From assembly GCA_964587155.1 (NCBI GenBank), contig CAZPKF010000002.1, positions 62,001-126,000 of the forward strand: DNA of 64,000 nucleotides. Reading direction: 5' to 3'. The stretch is from Hallerella sp964587155 (GTDB taxonomy: Bacteria > Fibrobacterota > Fibrobacteria > Fibrobacterales > Fibrobacteraceae). A program made the translations under genes and the position numbers. A model generated the notes under the pieces. The model made no database searches. It was given only the letters and a program-made list of their open reading frames with translations, and had not been told where the DNA came from. Of this stretch, positions 1 to 8,537 are shown piece by piece (positions within the stretch are counted from its first letter, which is position 1; each line of letters begins with the position of its first letter).

Positions 1-1266
1 CAGGGACAATTTCTGCTTTTGGTATTCGCGGCTGGCTGTGCAAATCGGAGATTTTGAAAATTCTGTATTGTCTTGCAAAAATCCTTTGACGCAAATCGCA
101 CCGGGATTTCCCTGTTGAATTTTTTTCAGGCGGTCGAGTTCGGCTCCACAGGTTTTCAAATGGCTAAAGGGGACGCCTAAGGGTGACGCATGACTTTGAC
201 GGATGTCGTTTTCTGTTGCTACCGCCAACAAATTCCGCGTTTTTTCATCAACGAGAGTCGCTTCGGGAACAAGAAGAAAGGGCGAACCCCAACCGCAGCG
301 GTCCATGCCGTAAACGCATTCTAGGCGTTTGGCTTCACCGTAATTGCCGATGCCGCCCTGTGCGCAAAAGCGGGGATGGTGTGGAACTTTCAAACGGTTC
401 GAATCCCATCCGTGAGAGATATAATACTTTTCAACAGGCTTTTGAAAATCGGATAAGAGTTTTTCTTTTTTTTCAGTGAATTCTTTTAAAATTGAAGGGA
501 AAAGCTCGCCCTCTGCCGGGAACAAATGTCCTCCGCAATTGAGGCCGGATTCGATGCGGTATTCGCTGACTTCGAGACCTTTTCGCGAAAGGAATTTCCC
601 TTGGATGTATGCCGAACGGAAATCCGAAATTTTGAGCGTGATTTTTTTGTCCAAAGAACCATCGGAGTTTCGGTAAAAACAGGGGAATTTTTCCATTTCC
701 GCAAATAGGGATTGGTTGATGCCCGCACTTAAAATAAGGCTCGTATTGCCGAAAAGGTCAGATTCCGCATAGCCGCGGAGAGCTTCTTTGGCATCGTCGA
801 ATCCAGCGCGGTCTAATTTCACCATGATGTTTACATCGATGGCGCCTGCCGTTATTTTAGACGAAAGGAATTGTTCTTCTTGGGATCGAGCGCTTCCTTG
901 GGGCATCGAAAGCATTTGAAAATAACGCACCCGCAAAGAATCGTCGGAGGGAAGAAGTCGGAAATAAAGATCTTTTTCGGAATTGCCGTCAAAAGATGAT
1001 TTTAAAACGCGTTGAAAGTTTTGTTTGGCAATGTGATTCACCAAGTTTAGGTAGTGTAAAACGCGCAAGGCGCGGGCGTGAGGCGTTTTCTGCGGGACTT
1101 TTTCGTACGGCAAGGAATATTTTTTTGCGTAGTGAAGTCCAATCTGTTCTAATAAGCGATCATCAACAAGGGATATCGCCGAATCAATTCCGAGGTGAGA
1201 AACTCGCATTGGTGTATCGGCGGTAAAACAAGTGCCCATGACGGGAATGTGAAAATGATGAGGCAT
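1..1266 (-). CDS. Conserved protein, possibly flavin-type TIM barrel (3' end beyond window)
   Basis: The minus strand is open for 422 codons from an ATG at 1266 to the window edge, so the C-terminus is missing. The protein starts MPHHFHIPVMGTCF. Further on it has Gly-rich stretches such as SGLNCGGH (about residue 235), CAQGGIGNYGEA and CGWGSPFLLVPEAT, followed by ASPLGVPFSHLKTC. The QGGIG segment plus a late Pro/Gly-rich loop resembles the phosphate-binding end of FMN TIM barrels (nitronate monooxygenase or glutamate synthase type), but this is inference from pattern only. No transmembrane segment or signal peptide is visible. There is no Shine-Dalgarno before the ATG; a TAATTT box ends six bases upstream, inside the end of the neighbouring gene. 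Function unassigned. Confidence 0.65.
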   Translation of the reverse strand, partial: MPHHFHIPVMGTCFTADTPMRVSHLGIDSAISLVDDRLLEQIGLHYAKKYSLPYEKVPQKTPHARALRVLHYLNLVNHIAKQNFQRVLKSSFDGNSEKDLYFRLLPSDDSLRVRYFQMLSMPQGSARSQEEQFLSSKITAGAIDVNIMVKLDRAGFDDAKEALRGYAESDLFGNTSLILSAGINQSLFAEMEKFPCFYRNSDGSLDKKITLKISDFRSAYIQGKFLSRKGLEVSEYRIESGLNCGGHLFPAEGELFPSILKEFTEKKEKLLSDFQKPVEKYYISHGWDSNRLKVPHHPRFCAQGGIGNYGEAKRLECVYGMDRCGWGSPFLLVPEATLVDEKTRNLLAVATENDIRQSHASPLGVPFSHLKTCGAELDRLKKIQQGNPGAICVKGFLQDNTEFSKSPICTASREYQKQKLSL

Positions 1267-1275
1267 GGAATTAAA

Positions 1276-2136
1276 TTAGAAAATTCGCTGCCATAAACCT
1301 TTCCCGAATTTCCATTCGAATAAAATGTTGCTGAGGCGGTCAGTTCGCAAGATGAGCGAAGAGTCTCCAGTGACAAGATTTAACTTTTTCAGTGTTTCTT
1401 GGGCAGGATGCCCATAAGAGTTTTTATCGCCGACGGAAATAACGGCAAGCTTGGGAGAAACGCGTTCTAAAAAGCGTAGCGAGGAACTGTTTTTAGATCC
1501 GTGATGGCCGACTTGTAAAACTTCGGCGCGTAAATTGTGGGATAAATCCAAAAGGCATTCTTCGGCTTCGGATTCCAAATCTCCGGTGAGAAGGGTGTGA
1601 AATGTTCCATCTGATATTTGCAAAACGACGCTTGCATTATTTCCGCTAAATTTTGCAAATTCCGAAGGCCAGAGTATTTTGCAATTCCAATCACCGCAGG
1701 GCAAGGATTTTCCGCGTAGTACTTTGACTGCTTTGGCGCCGAATCGTTTCGATAGATTCAAAATGCTGTCCCGCAGCCAAATTCCCTCAGAATCCGGGCT
1801 GTAAAAAATCGTATCGATGGGGATTTTCCCATCCCATTCCAAAAGTCCGCCAGCGTGATCTCTGTGCCAGTGGCTGATGATGGCGAAATCCAGGCGGCGG
1901 ATGTTGCGGCTTTGCAGAGAATCCCAAAATCCGATAGAATCGTTTCCGGTGTCGTAAATGGCGGCAATGCCGTCTTCTTTGATTTGAAACAGGGCCGATA
2001 GCCCTTGTCCCACGTTGATGAATTCCACCGATGCGACTTTGTGGACGGCGATTTCTGACGAGATGTTTTTTGCCGAATTGCAAGCGCAAAGGAATGCGGA
2101 AACCCATATTGTTTGCCATAAAAAGAATTTTTGCAT
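1276..2136 (-). CDS. Metallo-beta-lactamase-fold lipoprotein, ComEC C-terminal-like
   Basis: 286 residues from the ATG at 2136, chosen because AAGGAG lies eight bases upstream and because it leaves a clean lipoprotein signal (hydrophobic stretch then FLCAC-N, lipidated Cys about residue 18). A longer in-frame start at 2232 would place charged and aromatic residues before the signal. The hydrolase core carries the metal-binding motif SHWHRDHAGG, later GDLESEAE, VGHHGSKNS and SYGHP, the order seen in the ComEC/Rec2 extracellular beta-lactamase domain. Stand-alone versions of this domain are common; substrates are usually unknown, with a phosphodiesterase or nuclease role suspected. Probably anchored in the periplasm. 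It precedes the unfinished gene by nine bases and may share a transcript with it. Confidence 0.8.
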   Translation of the reverse strand: MQKFFLWQTIWVSAFLCACNSAKNISSEIAVHKVASVEFINVGQGLSALFQIKEDGIAAIYDTGNDSIGFWDSLQSRNIRRLDFAIISHWHRDHAGGLLEWDGKIPIDTIFYSPDSEGIWLRDSILNLSKRFGAKAVKVLRGKSLPCGDWNCKILWPSEFAKFSGNNASVVLQISDGTFHTLLTGDLESEAEECLLDLSHNLRAEVLQVGHHGSKNSSSLRFLERVSPKLAVISVGDKNSYGHPAQETLKKLNLVTGDSSLILRTDRLSNILFEWKFGKGLWQRIF

Positions 2137-2296
2137 GATTTCTCCTTGAAATATCCAGAGAAGAAAACGTTGAAATGGGAAAAATAAGGAACCGTAAAAA
2201 AACTTTTTCTCAAAAGGGATTCGCTTTCGCACTTGCTATCGGGGAAGAGGGGATGAATTTGAAAAAATGGGGGATTTTTAGTAAATTTTAAACGCT

Positions 2297-2665
2297 ATGC
2301 AATTACCCAAGTACAAAAAGAAAAAACGTGTCAAGCTCAAGATTTGTCAAGAGCCCGGCTGTGGCGTAGAATTTTGGGGTCATCCCATTGCCAAGTATTG
2401 CGATAAACACCGTGATTTTAAAAACCGGCAAAAACAGAAAAAAGAAGTGGAAAACATCGAATCAAAAAACATTGTTTTTCGCCACAATTACACGGATGTC
2501 GTGGATCTCAAATTCCGTTGCTGCTTGGATGGATGCGAAAATCTCTTTGAAATCAAGGTTTTCCCGAAACAATTCATTTATCCGCGTTTTTGCAACGAAC
2601 ACCGCAATGATTTCAAACGGGAAAATTTCATCCGTTTGATGCGTCGTCGGGAAAGCGAGGAATAA
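2297..2665 (+). CDS. Small protein with two CCCH zinc-binding-like motifs
   Basis: 122 residues, rich in Lys and Arg, with no signal peptide. Two motifs of the same plan are visible: C17-x4-C22, C35-x2-H38, and C75-x4-C80, C99-x2-H102. The two halves therefore look like an ancient duplication of a roughly 60-residue zinc module. Basic flanks (KKKKRVKLK at the N-terminus, KRENFIRLMRRRE at the C-terminus) would suit nucleic-acid binding, but that is inference. It has no Shine-Dalgarno; a TAAATT box lies nine bases before the ATG. It sits alone between the divergent lipoprotein gene and tRNA-His. Not a family I can name. Confidence 0.7.
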   Translation: MQLPKYKKKKRVKLKICQEPGCGVEFWGHPIAKYCDKHRDFKNRQKQKKEVENIESKNIVFRHNYTDVVDLKFRCCLDGCENLFEIKVFPKQFIYPRFCNEHRNDFKRENFIRLMRRRESEE

Positions 2666-2724
2666 TTCAAAATTAACCCTTTGAATTTCTCCGCGGTTTT
2701 ATTATATTTTGTCCGCTCCTTTCT

Positions 2725-2800
2725 GGTGGGTGTAGCTCAGATTGGTTAGAGTCCCAGATTGTGATTCTGGTTGTCGTCGGTTCGAGTCCGATTACCCACC
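2725..2800 (+). tRNA. tRNA-His (GTG anticodon)
   Basis: A full cloverleaf can be drawn: acceptor GTGGGTG/TACCCAC with the extra 5' G at 2725 opposite C2800 that marks histidine tRNAs, D-arm with AGCTCAGATTGGTTAGAG, anticodon stem CCAGA/TCTGG enclosing GTG at 2761-2763, and T-arm GTCGG-TTCGAGT-CCGAT. The 3' CCA is not encoded. A hairpin terminator follows at once. Confidence 0.95.
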
Positions 2801-2805
2801 CTTGA

Positions 2806-2840
2806 AATCCCCTGCGTATTTGCGCAGGGGATTCCTGTTT
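2806..2840 (+). terminator. Rho-independent terminator after tRNA-His
   Basis: An 11-bp perfect stem AATCCCCTGCG/CGCAGGGGATT (2806-2816 and 2823-2833) closes a six-base loop and is followed by CCTGTTTT. It may also serve the convergent trmB gene, although the T-tract on that side is poor. Confidence 0.75.
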
Positions 2841-2847
2841 TAAATCT

Positions 2848-3543
2848 TTATTCAGAGGCTTTGCGGTCAAATCTTATTCGCCAAAGTGTATGTCCGCTGT
2901 CTTTGAATTTCTTTTCGAATGCGGAAATCGGCGAGTCGGGAATGAACTCTTCTTTTTGAATTCGGGCGTTCAAGTTCAAATGCTTGTTGACAATTTCCAA
3001 AGCGGACTGGAATTCGTCTGCGTAAATTTCCCAATTCGTGCGCATTTCAAGATGAGGAGACAGTTGCGTTAAAACGGGGAATATCGGGTGCGCATGAAAC
3101 CGGTAACGGAGTTCCGATTGTTTAGGCCAGGGATTCGGATAGAATAGCGCATGAAAAAGAATGTCCCAATCGGACATGAAGACGAGCCGCCAAAAATCCA
3201 ACAGTTCTGCCCGAACGTAAAAAAGGTTTTTGGGGAGTTCGTCAAACGTTTCGATGCGGGCATCCGCTTTGGAAAGTCGGACTTCGGATTTGTCAATGCC
3301 GATGACGGGATTTTGTGGAAACCGTTTGGCCAAAGCGATTGTCGAAAGTCCTGTTCCGCAGCCTGAGTCTAGGACAACGGGCGCATTGAATTGGGAACGG
3401 AATCTATCTGCAGAGGCAAAAGCTGCCTTCGTGTGCTCGGCGATAGGACGGTGAAATTCGGATTGCAAATATCGCAGAACTAGTTTTTGCAAATCCTTGT
3501 GGATACCGCTCTGATTGCTTTCGACTTTTTTGGAATTGTTCAT
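2848..3543 (-). CDS. trmB: tRNA (guanine-N7-)-methyltransferase
   Basis: 231 residues from the ATG at 3543, which overlaps the upstream stop codon as ATGA and has AAAGAG upstream; an in-frame ATG at 3576 lacks a ribosome site. TrmB makes m7G46 in the tRNA variable loop using S-adenosylmethionine. The SAM-binding loop reads VLDSGCGTGLST (about residue 55), with an acidic GIDKSEVRL on the next strand, and the family signature NPWPKQSE-RYRFH follows near residue 145. The usual (D/N)PWPKK-HxKRR is slightly diverged here. A C-terminal helix-strand region with NWEIYADEF matches the family's T(D)xxxY segment. Translationally coupled to the radical SAM gene upstream. Confidence 0.88.
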   Translation of the reverse strand: MNNSKKVESNQSGIHKDLQKLVLRYLQSEFHRPIAEHTKAAFASADRFRSQFNAPVVLDSGCGTGLSTIALAKRFPQNPVIGIDKSEVRLSKADARIETFDELPKNLFYVRAELLDFWRLVFMSDWDILFHALFYPNPWPKQSELRYRFHAHPIFPVLTQLSPHLEMRTNWEIYADEFQSALEIVNKHLNLNARIQKEEFIPDSPISAFEKKFKDSGHTLWRIRFDRKASE

Positions 3544-4397
3544 CGGAATCTCTTTGAAAAGGGGCATCGTTGACAAAACGGTTCAACGAGTTTCCGGGAA
3601 AGGAACCCTTTGCGGATGCGCATTGCCCTTTCTCCGAATAAAACGGTTTCAAATGTTTCGTCGGGAAATTTTCCCAAGAGAATGTTGCCCCGATAATCCA
3701 GGCAACAGGGAACGACTCTTCCGTCGCTTAAAACGGCGCATTGGTCGATAATTCCGTGACATGTTCCGGATTCTCGAACGTCGCCGTTTCCTTCGGGCCA
3801 TTCAAATCGGGAGTCCCTGTGCAAATAAATTTTCCCTGCAATGGGAAAACTTTTGTGGCGGACGGAAAAATCTGTCGGGGAGAGTTCTTTTTCGAATTCT
3901 TTAGAAAGAATTTTGAACACAGAAACATTCCAGTCGTCGGAAAGAACATCGGCGGAATCGTTCCACAGCCTGAAATTCAAATACACTTCGGGACGTTCTT
4001 CTTGCAGCCGTTTTGCAAATGCAATAGTTTGGGCTAAGTGAAATTCCGCTTTTTCTTTGGGCATGTATGCGTAGGCATGCGTTGAAAAGTTTATTTGGCG
4101 AAGCGAACGAGAATTGATAATCTCGTTTTCGTATTTTGAAATCAGAGTGCCGTTTGTCGTTAGATTCAATTGAAAATCCGTCGGCTGGATGGCGCGGAGA
4201 ATTTCTGAAAAATGTGGGTGCAGCAGCGGTTCGCCAAGCACGTGCAGAAAAATTTCGGAGACGTTTCCCTTTAACCTGTTTAGAACGCTTTTGAAAAAAT
4301 CGACAGGCATTTCGTTCCGTTGTTCGAGCGCCGCACTGGGACAAAACGGGCATTTCAAATTGCAGCGTTCCGTGATTTCAACGTAGGCGTATTTCAC
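3540..4397 (-). CDS. Radical SAM protein with SPASM-type C-terminus
   Basis: 285 residues. The N-terminus has the radical SAM cluster motif CNLKCPFC (C12, C16, C19), followed by HVLGEPLLHP and LTTNGTLI, typical of the MoaA/PqqE/anSME group. A C-terminal Cys cluster CHGIIDQC ... VVPCCLDYRGNILLG ... FCQRCPF matches a SPASM or twitch domain binding an auxiliary 4Fe-4S cluster. Such enzymes modify peptides or small molecules by generating a 5'-deoxyadenosyl radical. No peptide substrate gene is visible beside it. It lies 14 bases downstream of the MATE transporter and overlaps trmB by four bases, so all three may be one transcript. The specific reaction cannot be named. Confidence 0.85.
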   Translation of the reverse strand: MKYAYVEITERCNLKCPFCPSAALEQRNEMPVDFFKSVLNRLKGNVSEIFLHVLGEPLLHPHFSEILRAIQPTDFQLNLTTNGTLISKYENEIINSRSLRQINFSTHAYAYMPKEKAEFHLAQTIAFAKRLQEERPEVYLNFRLWNDSADVLSDDWNVSVFKILSKEFEKELSPTDFSVRHKSFPIAGKIYLHRDSRFEWPEGNGDVRESGTCHGIIDQCAVLSDGRVVPCCLDYRGNILLGKFPDETFETVLFGERAMRIRKGFLSRKLVEPFCQRCPFSKRFR

Positions 4398-4411
4398 GCG
4401 GGGCCTTTAAA

Positions 4412-5782
4412 TCAGCGCAATTTCTTCATGTCGATTTTGAGGAGACCGGCGGCGAGAATCGCGGCAACCGTATCGGAAATCGGAGCGGCCATGAAGACGC
4501 CGTGCAAATGGAAAAAGCAGGGCATGATGAGTAGGAACGGAATGAGAAGTATCATTTGACGGCTCATGTTCAAAAGCATGGAGCGCCCCGGTTTTCCAGT
4601 CCCCTGAAAATAGTTTCCGCAAATCATGCTGACGGCTATCATTGGCATGGCGAACAGGAATGTTCGCATTGCTTTACAGGAAAGTTCCAAAAGTTGATGA
4701 TTGTCACCGCTGAAAAAATGGACAAACCATTCGGCGTTCGTCTGCACCAAAATCCAGCAAACGGTCATCCAGCTGACGCTGATGAGGAGCATCACTTTGA
4801 GTGTCTTTTTGACGCGGACAAAAAGTTTTGCCCCGTAATTGTATCCGATAATGGGTTGCCCGCCTTGGACAAAACCCATCACGGGCATGATGAGCATCAT
4901 GGCGATGCTGTTTGCAATGCCGAATGCGGATACAGCCATGTCTCCGCCGTAAGGGGATTCGTTTCCGTAATGGACAAGGCTTTTGTTCAAGATGACGTTC
5001 ATCAGACTGTTGCAAATTTGCATGATGCTCGGAGGCAGCCCCATGATAAAGATGCGCCGGACGTAGGGAAAACTCAGATGCATCAGTTTCCAAGAAATTT
5101 TGATAGGCGTCGATTTCTTGAAGAAGAATTGCATAACAAAAATAGTCGTTATCGCTTGAGAAAGGACGGTAGCCCAAGCCGCCCCCTGGATTCCCCAATG
5201 GAATTGAATGATGAACAGCCAATCAAAAAAGATGTTCAGTCCGGCACCGAGGAGGTTTCTGAACATTGCCGTTTTCGGATGCCCCAGGGAACGGATAAAG
5301 TGATTCATGCCCGGAGTCACGGTTTGAAAAATGGCTCCGAACAAAATGATTCGCATATAAGATGACGCGTAAGGGAGGGTTTCTTCGCTTGCGCCAAAGG
5401 CGATGAGCAGCGGGTCCATGAAAATTTCGCCCAAAGTCAGCGAAACAATGGCCATGAGGATGAGCAGCGTGAAGGCGTTATTTAAGATGAGCGACGCTTG
5501 ACCGTATTTTTTTTCTCCGAGGCGGATGGCGAAAAGGGTGTTGCCGCCGACTCCGATGATAATGGAAAGCGCCATGATGAATAGGCTGATGGGAAAGCAA
5601 AGAGTGATGCCTGCAATTCCCAGGTAGCCGACCCCCGCCGCGACAAAATAACGGTCCGTGATGTTGTAAAGGGACTCTACAATCATGCTGATGATGGCGG
5701 GAACAGAAAATGCGAGCAGCAAACGGGGAATGCTCGCACTTCCGATGGTATTTAAACGGGAATTTTCAAATTTTGAATTCAC
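4412..5782 (-). CDS. MATE-family multidrug/Na+ antiporter
   Basis: About 456 residues with roughly twelve hydrophobic segments and the MatE pattern: N-terminal IPRLLLAFSVPAIISMIVES-type first helix, VGGNTLFAIRLGEKK in loop 2-3, and LGHPKTAMFRNLLGAGLNI between helices 4 and 5; the second half repeats the plan with GFVQGGQPIIGYNYGA. These proteins export cationic drugs or metabolites in exchange for Na+ or H+. No ATG fits the N-terminus: the candidates are TTG at 5791 and GTG at 5782. I chose GTG because a promoter at 5790-5817 predicts transcription starting at or next to it. First gene of a probable operon with the radical SAM enzyme and trmB. Confidence 0.88.
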   Translation of the reverse strand: MNSKFENSRLNTIGSASIPRLLLAFSVPAIISMIVESLYNITDRYFVAAGVGYLGIAGITLCFPISLFIMALSIIIGVGGNTLFAIRLGEKKYGQASLILNNAFTLLILMAIVSLTLGEIFMDPLLIAFGASEETLPYASSYMRIILFGAIFQTVTPGMNHFIRSLGHPKTAMFRNLLGAGLNIFFDWLFIIQFHWGIQGAAWATVLSQAITTIFVMQFFFKKSTPIKISWKLMHLSFPYVRRIFIMGLPPSIMQICNSLMNVILNKSLVHYGNESPYGGDMAVSAFGIANSIAMMLIMPVMGFVQGGQPIIGYNYGAKLFVRVKKTLKVMLLISVSWMTVCWILVQTNAEWFVHFFSGDNHQLLELSCKAMRTFLFAMPMIAVSMICGNYFQGTGKPGRSMLLNMSRQMILLIPFLLIMPCFFHLHGVFMAAPISDTVAAILAAGLLKIDMKKLR

Positions 5783-5789
5783 GGCGTTC

Positions 5790-5817
5790 AATTTAGAAAT
5801 ATTCGTTTTACAGTCAA
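5790..5817 (-). promoter_or_regulatory. Promoter of the MATE/radical SAM/trmB operon
   Basis: On the minus strand TTGACT (5817-5812), a 16-base spacer and TAAATT (5795-5790). Expected transcription start is about 5783, one base from the GTG at 5782, so the message would have almost no leader. Confidence 0.6.
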
Positions 5818-5840
5818 CTTTTAAATGGACGCAAAAATTT

Positions 5841-7097
5841 TTACTCCATTAAGAATGCGTTCTCGCGGAATGGAGCGGCGATATTCAGCAAAATTTGAAC
5901 TACAGTTTCCATGCCTTCTTTTGTCACGTGTTCGAAAGGACCGTGGAAAGCATAACCTCCCGTGCCCAAATTGGGACATGGGAGACCTGCAAAAGAGAGC
6001 TTTGCCCCATCGGTACCGCCGCGGATGGGCTTTTCTATCGGTTCGAGTCCTGCTTTGCGGATTGCCGCCACGGCGCGATTTAAAATAGAGGGGTGATTTT
6101 TCAAAACTTGCGCCATGTTGGCGTAAGACGGCGTGATTTCTACTGAAACGGTCTTTTGATCTGGAGTGCCGCCGAATTTGGAATTGAAAATTTCGGCAAG
6201 CTGTTTCAAATAGGATTGTCTTTTTTCAAATTGCTGTTGGTCGTGATCCCGAATCAAGTAAATGAGTTTTGCGCTAGAAACGCCACCTTCCAAATGGATC
6301 AAATGATAAAAACCGTCCCTGTTTTCTGTGGTTGCCGGTGTTTCGTTTTTGGGAAGATTCGAAACAATTTCCGCTGCGATGAGAGCTGCATTTTTGAGAA
6401 TGCCTTTCGCTTCTCCTGGGTGAACGCTTTTTCCGTGGATTTCAAAAGTCGCCGTCGCCGCATTGAAATTTTCGTATGAGATTTCCCCCTCTTCGCCGCC
6501 GTCGACCGTGTAGGCGTATTTCGCCCGAAAATACGATAAATCAAAAAGGTCCGCGCCGCGACCGATTTCTTCGTCGGGAGTAAATCCCACCCAAATTTCT
6601 CCATGGGGGAGTGGCTGCGGCTGAGTCTTGTTCAAGCGTTCCATTGCGGTCACGATTTCTGCAATTCCCGCTTTGTCGTCGGCTCCCAACAGGGTTTTCC
6701 CATCTGTCGTGACAAGCGTTTTTCCTTTCATCTGGGAAAGTTCCGGAAATTCTGCGACTTTGAGCGTAGCCCCGGAACCTTTCAATAATACATCATTCCC
6801 ATCGTAATTTTCGATGACTTGCGGATGGACGTTTTCCCCTGAAAAATCCGGAGCGGTGTCCATGTGCGAGATAAATCCGATGGGTGGCTCTTGTTCAAAC
6901 CCCGGTGTCGCCGGGAGCATGCCGTAAACATAGCCGTTTGAATCCACTGTGACGCGGCTCATTCCGATGGATTTTAGTTCGTTCGCCAAGTAATTCGCAA
7001 AATCCAATTGGGAAGCTGTGCTGGGACAAGAAGTCGCATTTTCGTTGGATGAGGTTGCAAAAGTTGTGTATCGGAGGAATCGGGACAAAAGGTTCAT
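5841..7097 (-). CDS. pepT: Peptidase T (tripeptide aminopeptidase)
   Basis: 418 residues, the usual length for this M20B zinc peptidase, which removes the N-terminal residue from tripeptides in the cytoplasm. Visible landmarks: SHMDTAPDFSG (metal His and Asp, about residue 77), LGADDKAGIAEI (bridging Asp), FTPDEEIGRGAD (catalytic Glu pair), the dimerization-domain segment EIHGKSVHPGEAKG, and the C-terminal metal region RGGTDGAKLSFAGLPCPN then GGYAFHGPFEHV. No Shine-Dalgarno precedes the ATG; a TAAATT box ends six bases before it. Separated by about 50 bases from the MATE promoter, so transcribed on its own. Confidence 0.93.
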   Translation of the reverse strand: MNLLSRFLRYTTFATSSNENATSCPSTASQLDFANYLANELKSIGMSRVTVDSNGYVYGMLPATPGFEQEPPIGFISHMDTAPDFSGENVHPQVIENYDGNDVLLKGSGATLKVAEFPELSQMKGKTLVTTDGKTLLGADDKAGIAEIVTAMERLNKTQPQPLPHGEIWVGFTPDEEIGRGADLFDLSYFRAKYAYTVDGGEEGEISYENFNAATATFEIHGKSVHPGEAKGILKNAALIAAEIVSNLPKNETPATTENRDGFYHLIHLEGGVSSAKLIYLIRDHDQQQFEKRQSYLKQLAEIFNSKFGGTPDQKTVSVEITPSYANMAQVLKNHPSILNRAVAAIRKAGLEPIEKPIRGGTDGAKLSFAGLPCPNLGTGGYAFHGPFEHVTKEGMETVVQILLNIAAPFRENAFLME

Positions 7098-7103
7098 GCT
7101 GAA

Positions 7104-7109
7104 AATTTA
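7104..7109 (-). promoter_or_regulatory. -10-like box placed for a leaderless pepT message
   Basis: TAAATT, preceded by TTTC, ends six bases before the pepT ATG at 7097. The -35 region is weak. No ribosome-binding site is present between box and start. Confidence 0.4.
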
Positions 7110-7139
7110 GAAACGGGGGCGTTTTCTTGCTAGGCTTTC

Positions 7140-7173
7140 TTAAAAACAAAAGACCTTCCCAAAGGAAGGTCTT
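7140..7173 (-). terminator. Rho-independent terminator after the redox lipoprotein gene
   Basis: Perfect 10-bp stem AAGACCTTCC/GGAAGGTCTT with a four-base loop; read on the minus strand it is followed by TTGTTTTTA. Confidence 0.8.
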
Positions 7174-7194
7174 GGCAAATTTCGCCGGGGATTA

Positions 7195-8337
7195 TTATTT
7201 GGCAAGTTTGGAAAGCATCGCAGTGATAGAATCTTTTTGGCTTTCAAAATTCTTGAACGTGTTCAAAGAACCGTCTTTTTTGACAATATAGGCTTTGGGA
7301 ACGTAACCGTCGCTGTAAAGTTCGCCAAATTCACGTCCTTCGTCAAAGAAAACATCGATGTTCGCTTCTTCGAGTTTGAAGTTTTCGATGAATCCGCGAA
7401 TGTCGCGCTTGTTGTTGCCACCGCTGGCGACTGCGATGGTTTTGATGCCTTTGTCCTTGAAGCTTTCTGCAATTTTCTTGATTTCTGGCGTGGCGTGACG
7501 GCAATGTCCGCAGGTCGTGGAAAAGTAAAAGATGAAGAGAGGCTTGCCCGAATAGGCTTCGAGGTTTTTAGCGCTCAGATTGATGCCGGTGACTTCCACT
7601 TGGAAGTTCATCTTGGCCTGCGTACCATCGGAAAGGGTGTCGCCCCGCAAATTGGCGACTTTTTCTTTGATGGCTTCTTCTTCTTTCCGCGCCTTTTCAA
7701 TGGCCAGTTTCCGTTGTTCTTGAAGCTGGTGATTGAAGCGTTCCCCAACGACGCGGAGCGTGTCTGGCGAAAATTGCAACTTTTTCGTTGAGTCGGAAAC
7801 ATTTGCCCGGGCATCCTTGATGGCTTGGCGGAAAGCGGGTAAGTTGAGTTCCAGTGCGGATTGGTTGGTGATGGCGGCGAATTGGGTTCCAAATTGTACG
7901 CCCAAAAGATACGACACTCTGCTTTGTTCTTCGCTTGTCATTGGAGCGGGCTTTTCTGGTGCTTTGACGGAGATTGTATCCGTAGAGTCTTTTTGCGGTT
8001 TGAAATTTTTGAATGCATAGAGTGCCCGGGAACGGTCATTCATCATGTTGGCGGTTGCTTGCATCACGGAATCCGGATGTTTCAGAGTAAACGCGGAATC
8101 GTTTGCCATTTTGAATCCATCGCCGATGGCATTGAAGAACGTGGGTTCTTCGATTGAAAATTCGAGCTGGTTCTGCGAAAGATTGTGCAGCTGCAGTCCG
8201 GCTTGGGAACCCAATAAATAGGCGATTTTGACTTCGTCTTTGGCATCGGGGGTAATGTTCACCTGGTCCTTGACTTGAGAATTGCAGGCAATCAAAGAGA
8301 TGCTTGCTGCGGCGAATACGAATTTCTTTAAGTTCAT
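7195..8337 (-). CDS. Lipoprotein with two FKBP N-terminal-like repeats and a thioredoxin-fold domain
   Basis: 380 residues. The N-terminus has a lipoprotein signal ending SLIAC-N (Cys about residue 18). Residues about 35-85 (KIAYLLGSQAG...) and 140-190 (RVSYLLGVQFG...) both look like the dimerization domain found before FKBP-type prolyl isomerases, yet no isomerase domain follows. A coiled, charged linker (ARKEEEAIKEK) leads to a thioredoxin-like domain with FYFSTTCGHCRHATPEIKK (CGHC active site about residue 275) and cis-Pro loop GYVPKAYIV. Expected role: a periplasmic, membrane-anchored thiol-disulfide protein whose N-terminal repeats dimerize it. Start supported by AAGGAG nine bases upstream. 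Monocistronic, with its own terminator. Confidence 0.8.
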   Translation of the reverse strand: MNLKKFVFAAASISLIACNSQVKDQVNITPDAKDEVKIAYLLGSQAGLQLHNLSQNQLEFSIEEPTFFNAIGDGFKMANDSAFTLKHPDSVMQATANMMNDRSRALYAFKNFKPQKDSTDTISVKAPEKPAPMTSEEQSRVSYLLGVQFGTQFAAITNQSALELNLPAFRQAIKDARANVSDSTKKLQFSPDTLRVVGERFNHQLQEQRKLAIEKARKEEEAIKEKVANLRGDTLSDGTQAKMNFQVEVTGINLSAKNLEAYSGKPLFIFYFSTTCGHCRHATPEIKKIAESFKDKGIKTIAVASGGNNKRDIRGFIENFKLEEANIDVFFDEGREFGELYSDGYVPKAYIVKKDGSLNTFKNFESQKDSITAMLSKLAK

Positions 8338-8537
8338 TCAATGCCTCCTTGGCATTATGTTTTGGGCATAAATTAGAAAAATTCTATTCTGTTGCTTTGT
8401 GTTGGAATTAAATTCGGAGTTTTGAATTGGTCTTTAATGCGTTTTTCAAAAAACGGGCTCTCTTTGAAGCGTTCAGAATATTCCCGCTTTTACCGAAATA
8501 CGGAAAGGCCTTGATATTTTTCTAGATTATGGGCATT

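Noticed and set aside
2725..2800. Integration hotspot at tRNA-His
   Set aside because: No recombinase gene or direct repeat of the tRNA 3' end nearby; the recombinase remnant is 60 kb away.
4556..5365. 269-codon plus-strand frame across the MATE gene
   Set aside because: Antisense shadow; low-complexity His/Asp-rich translation without recognisable domain.
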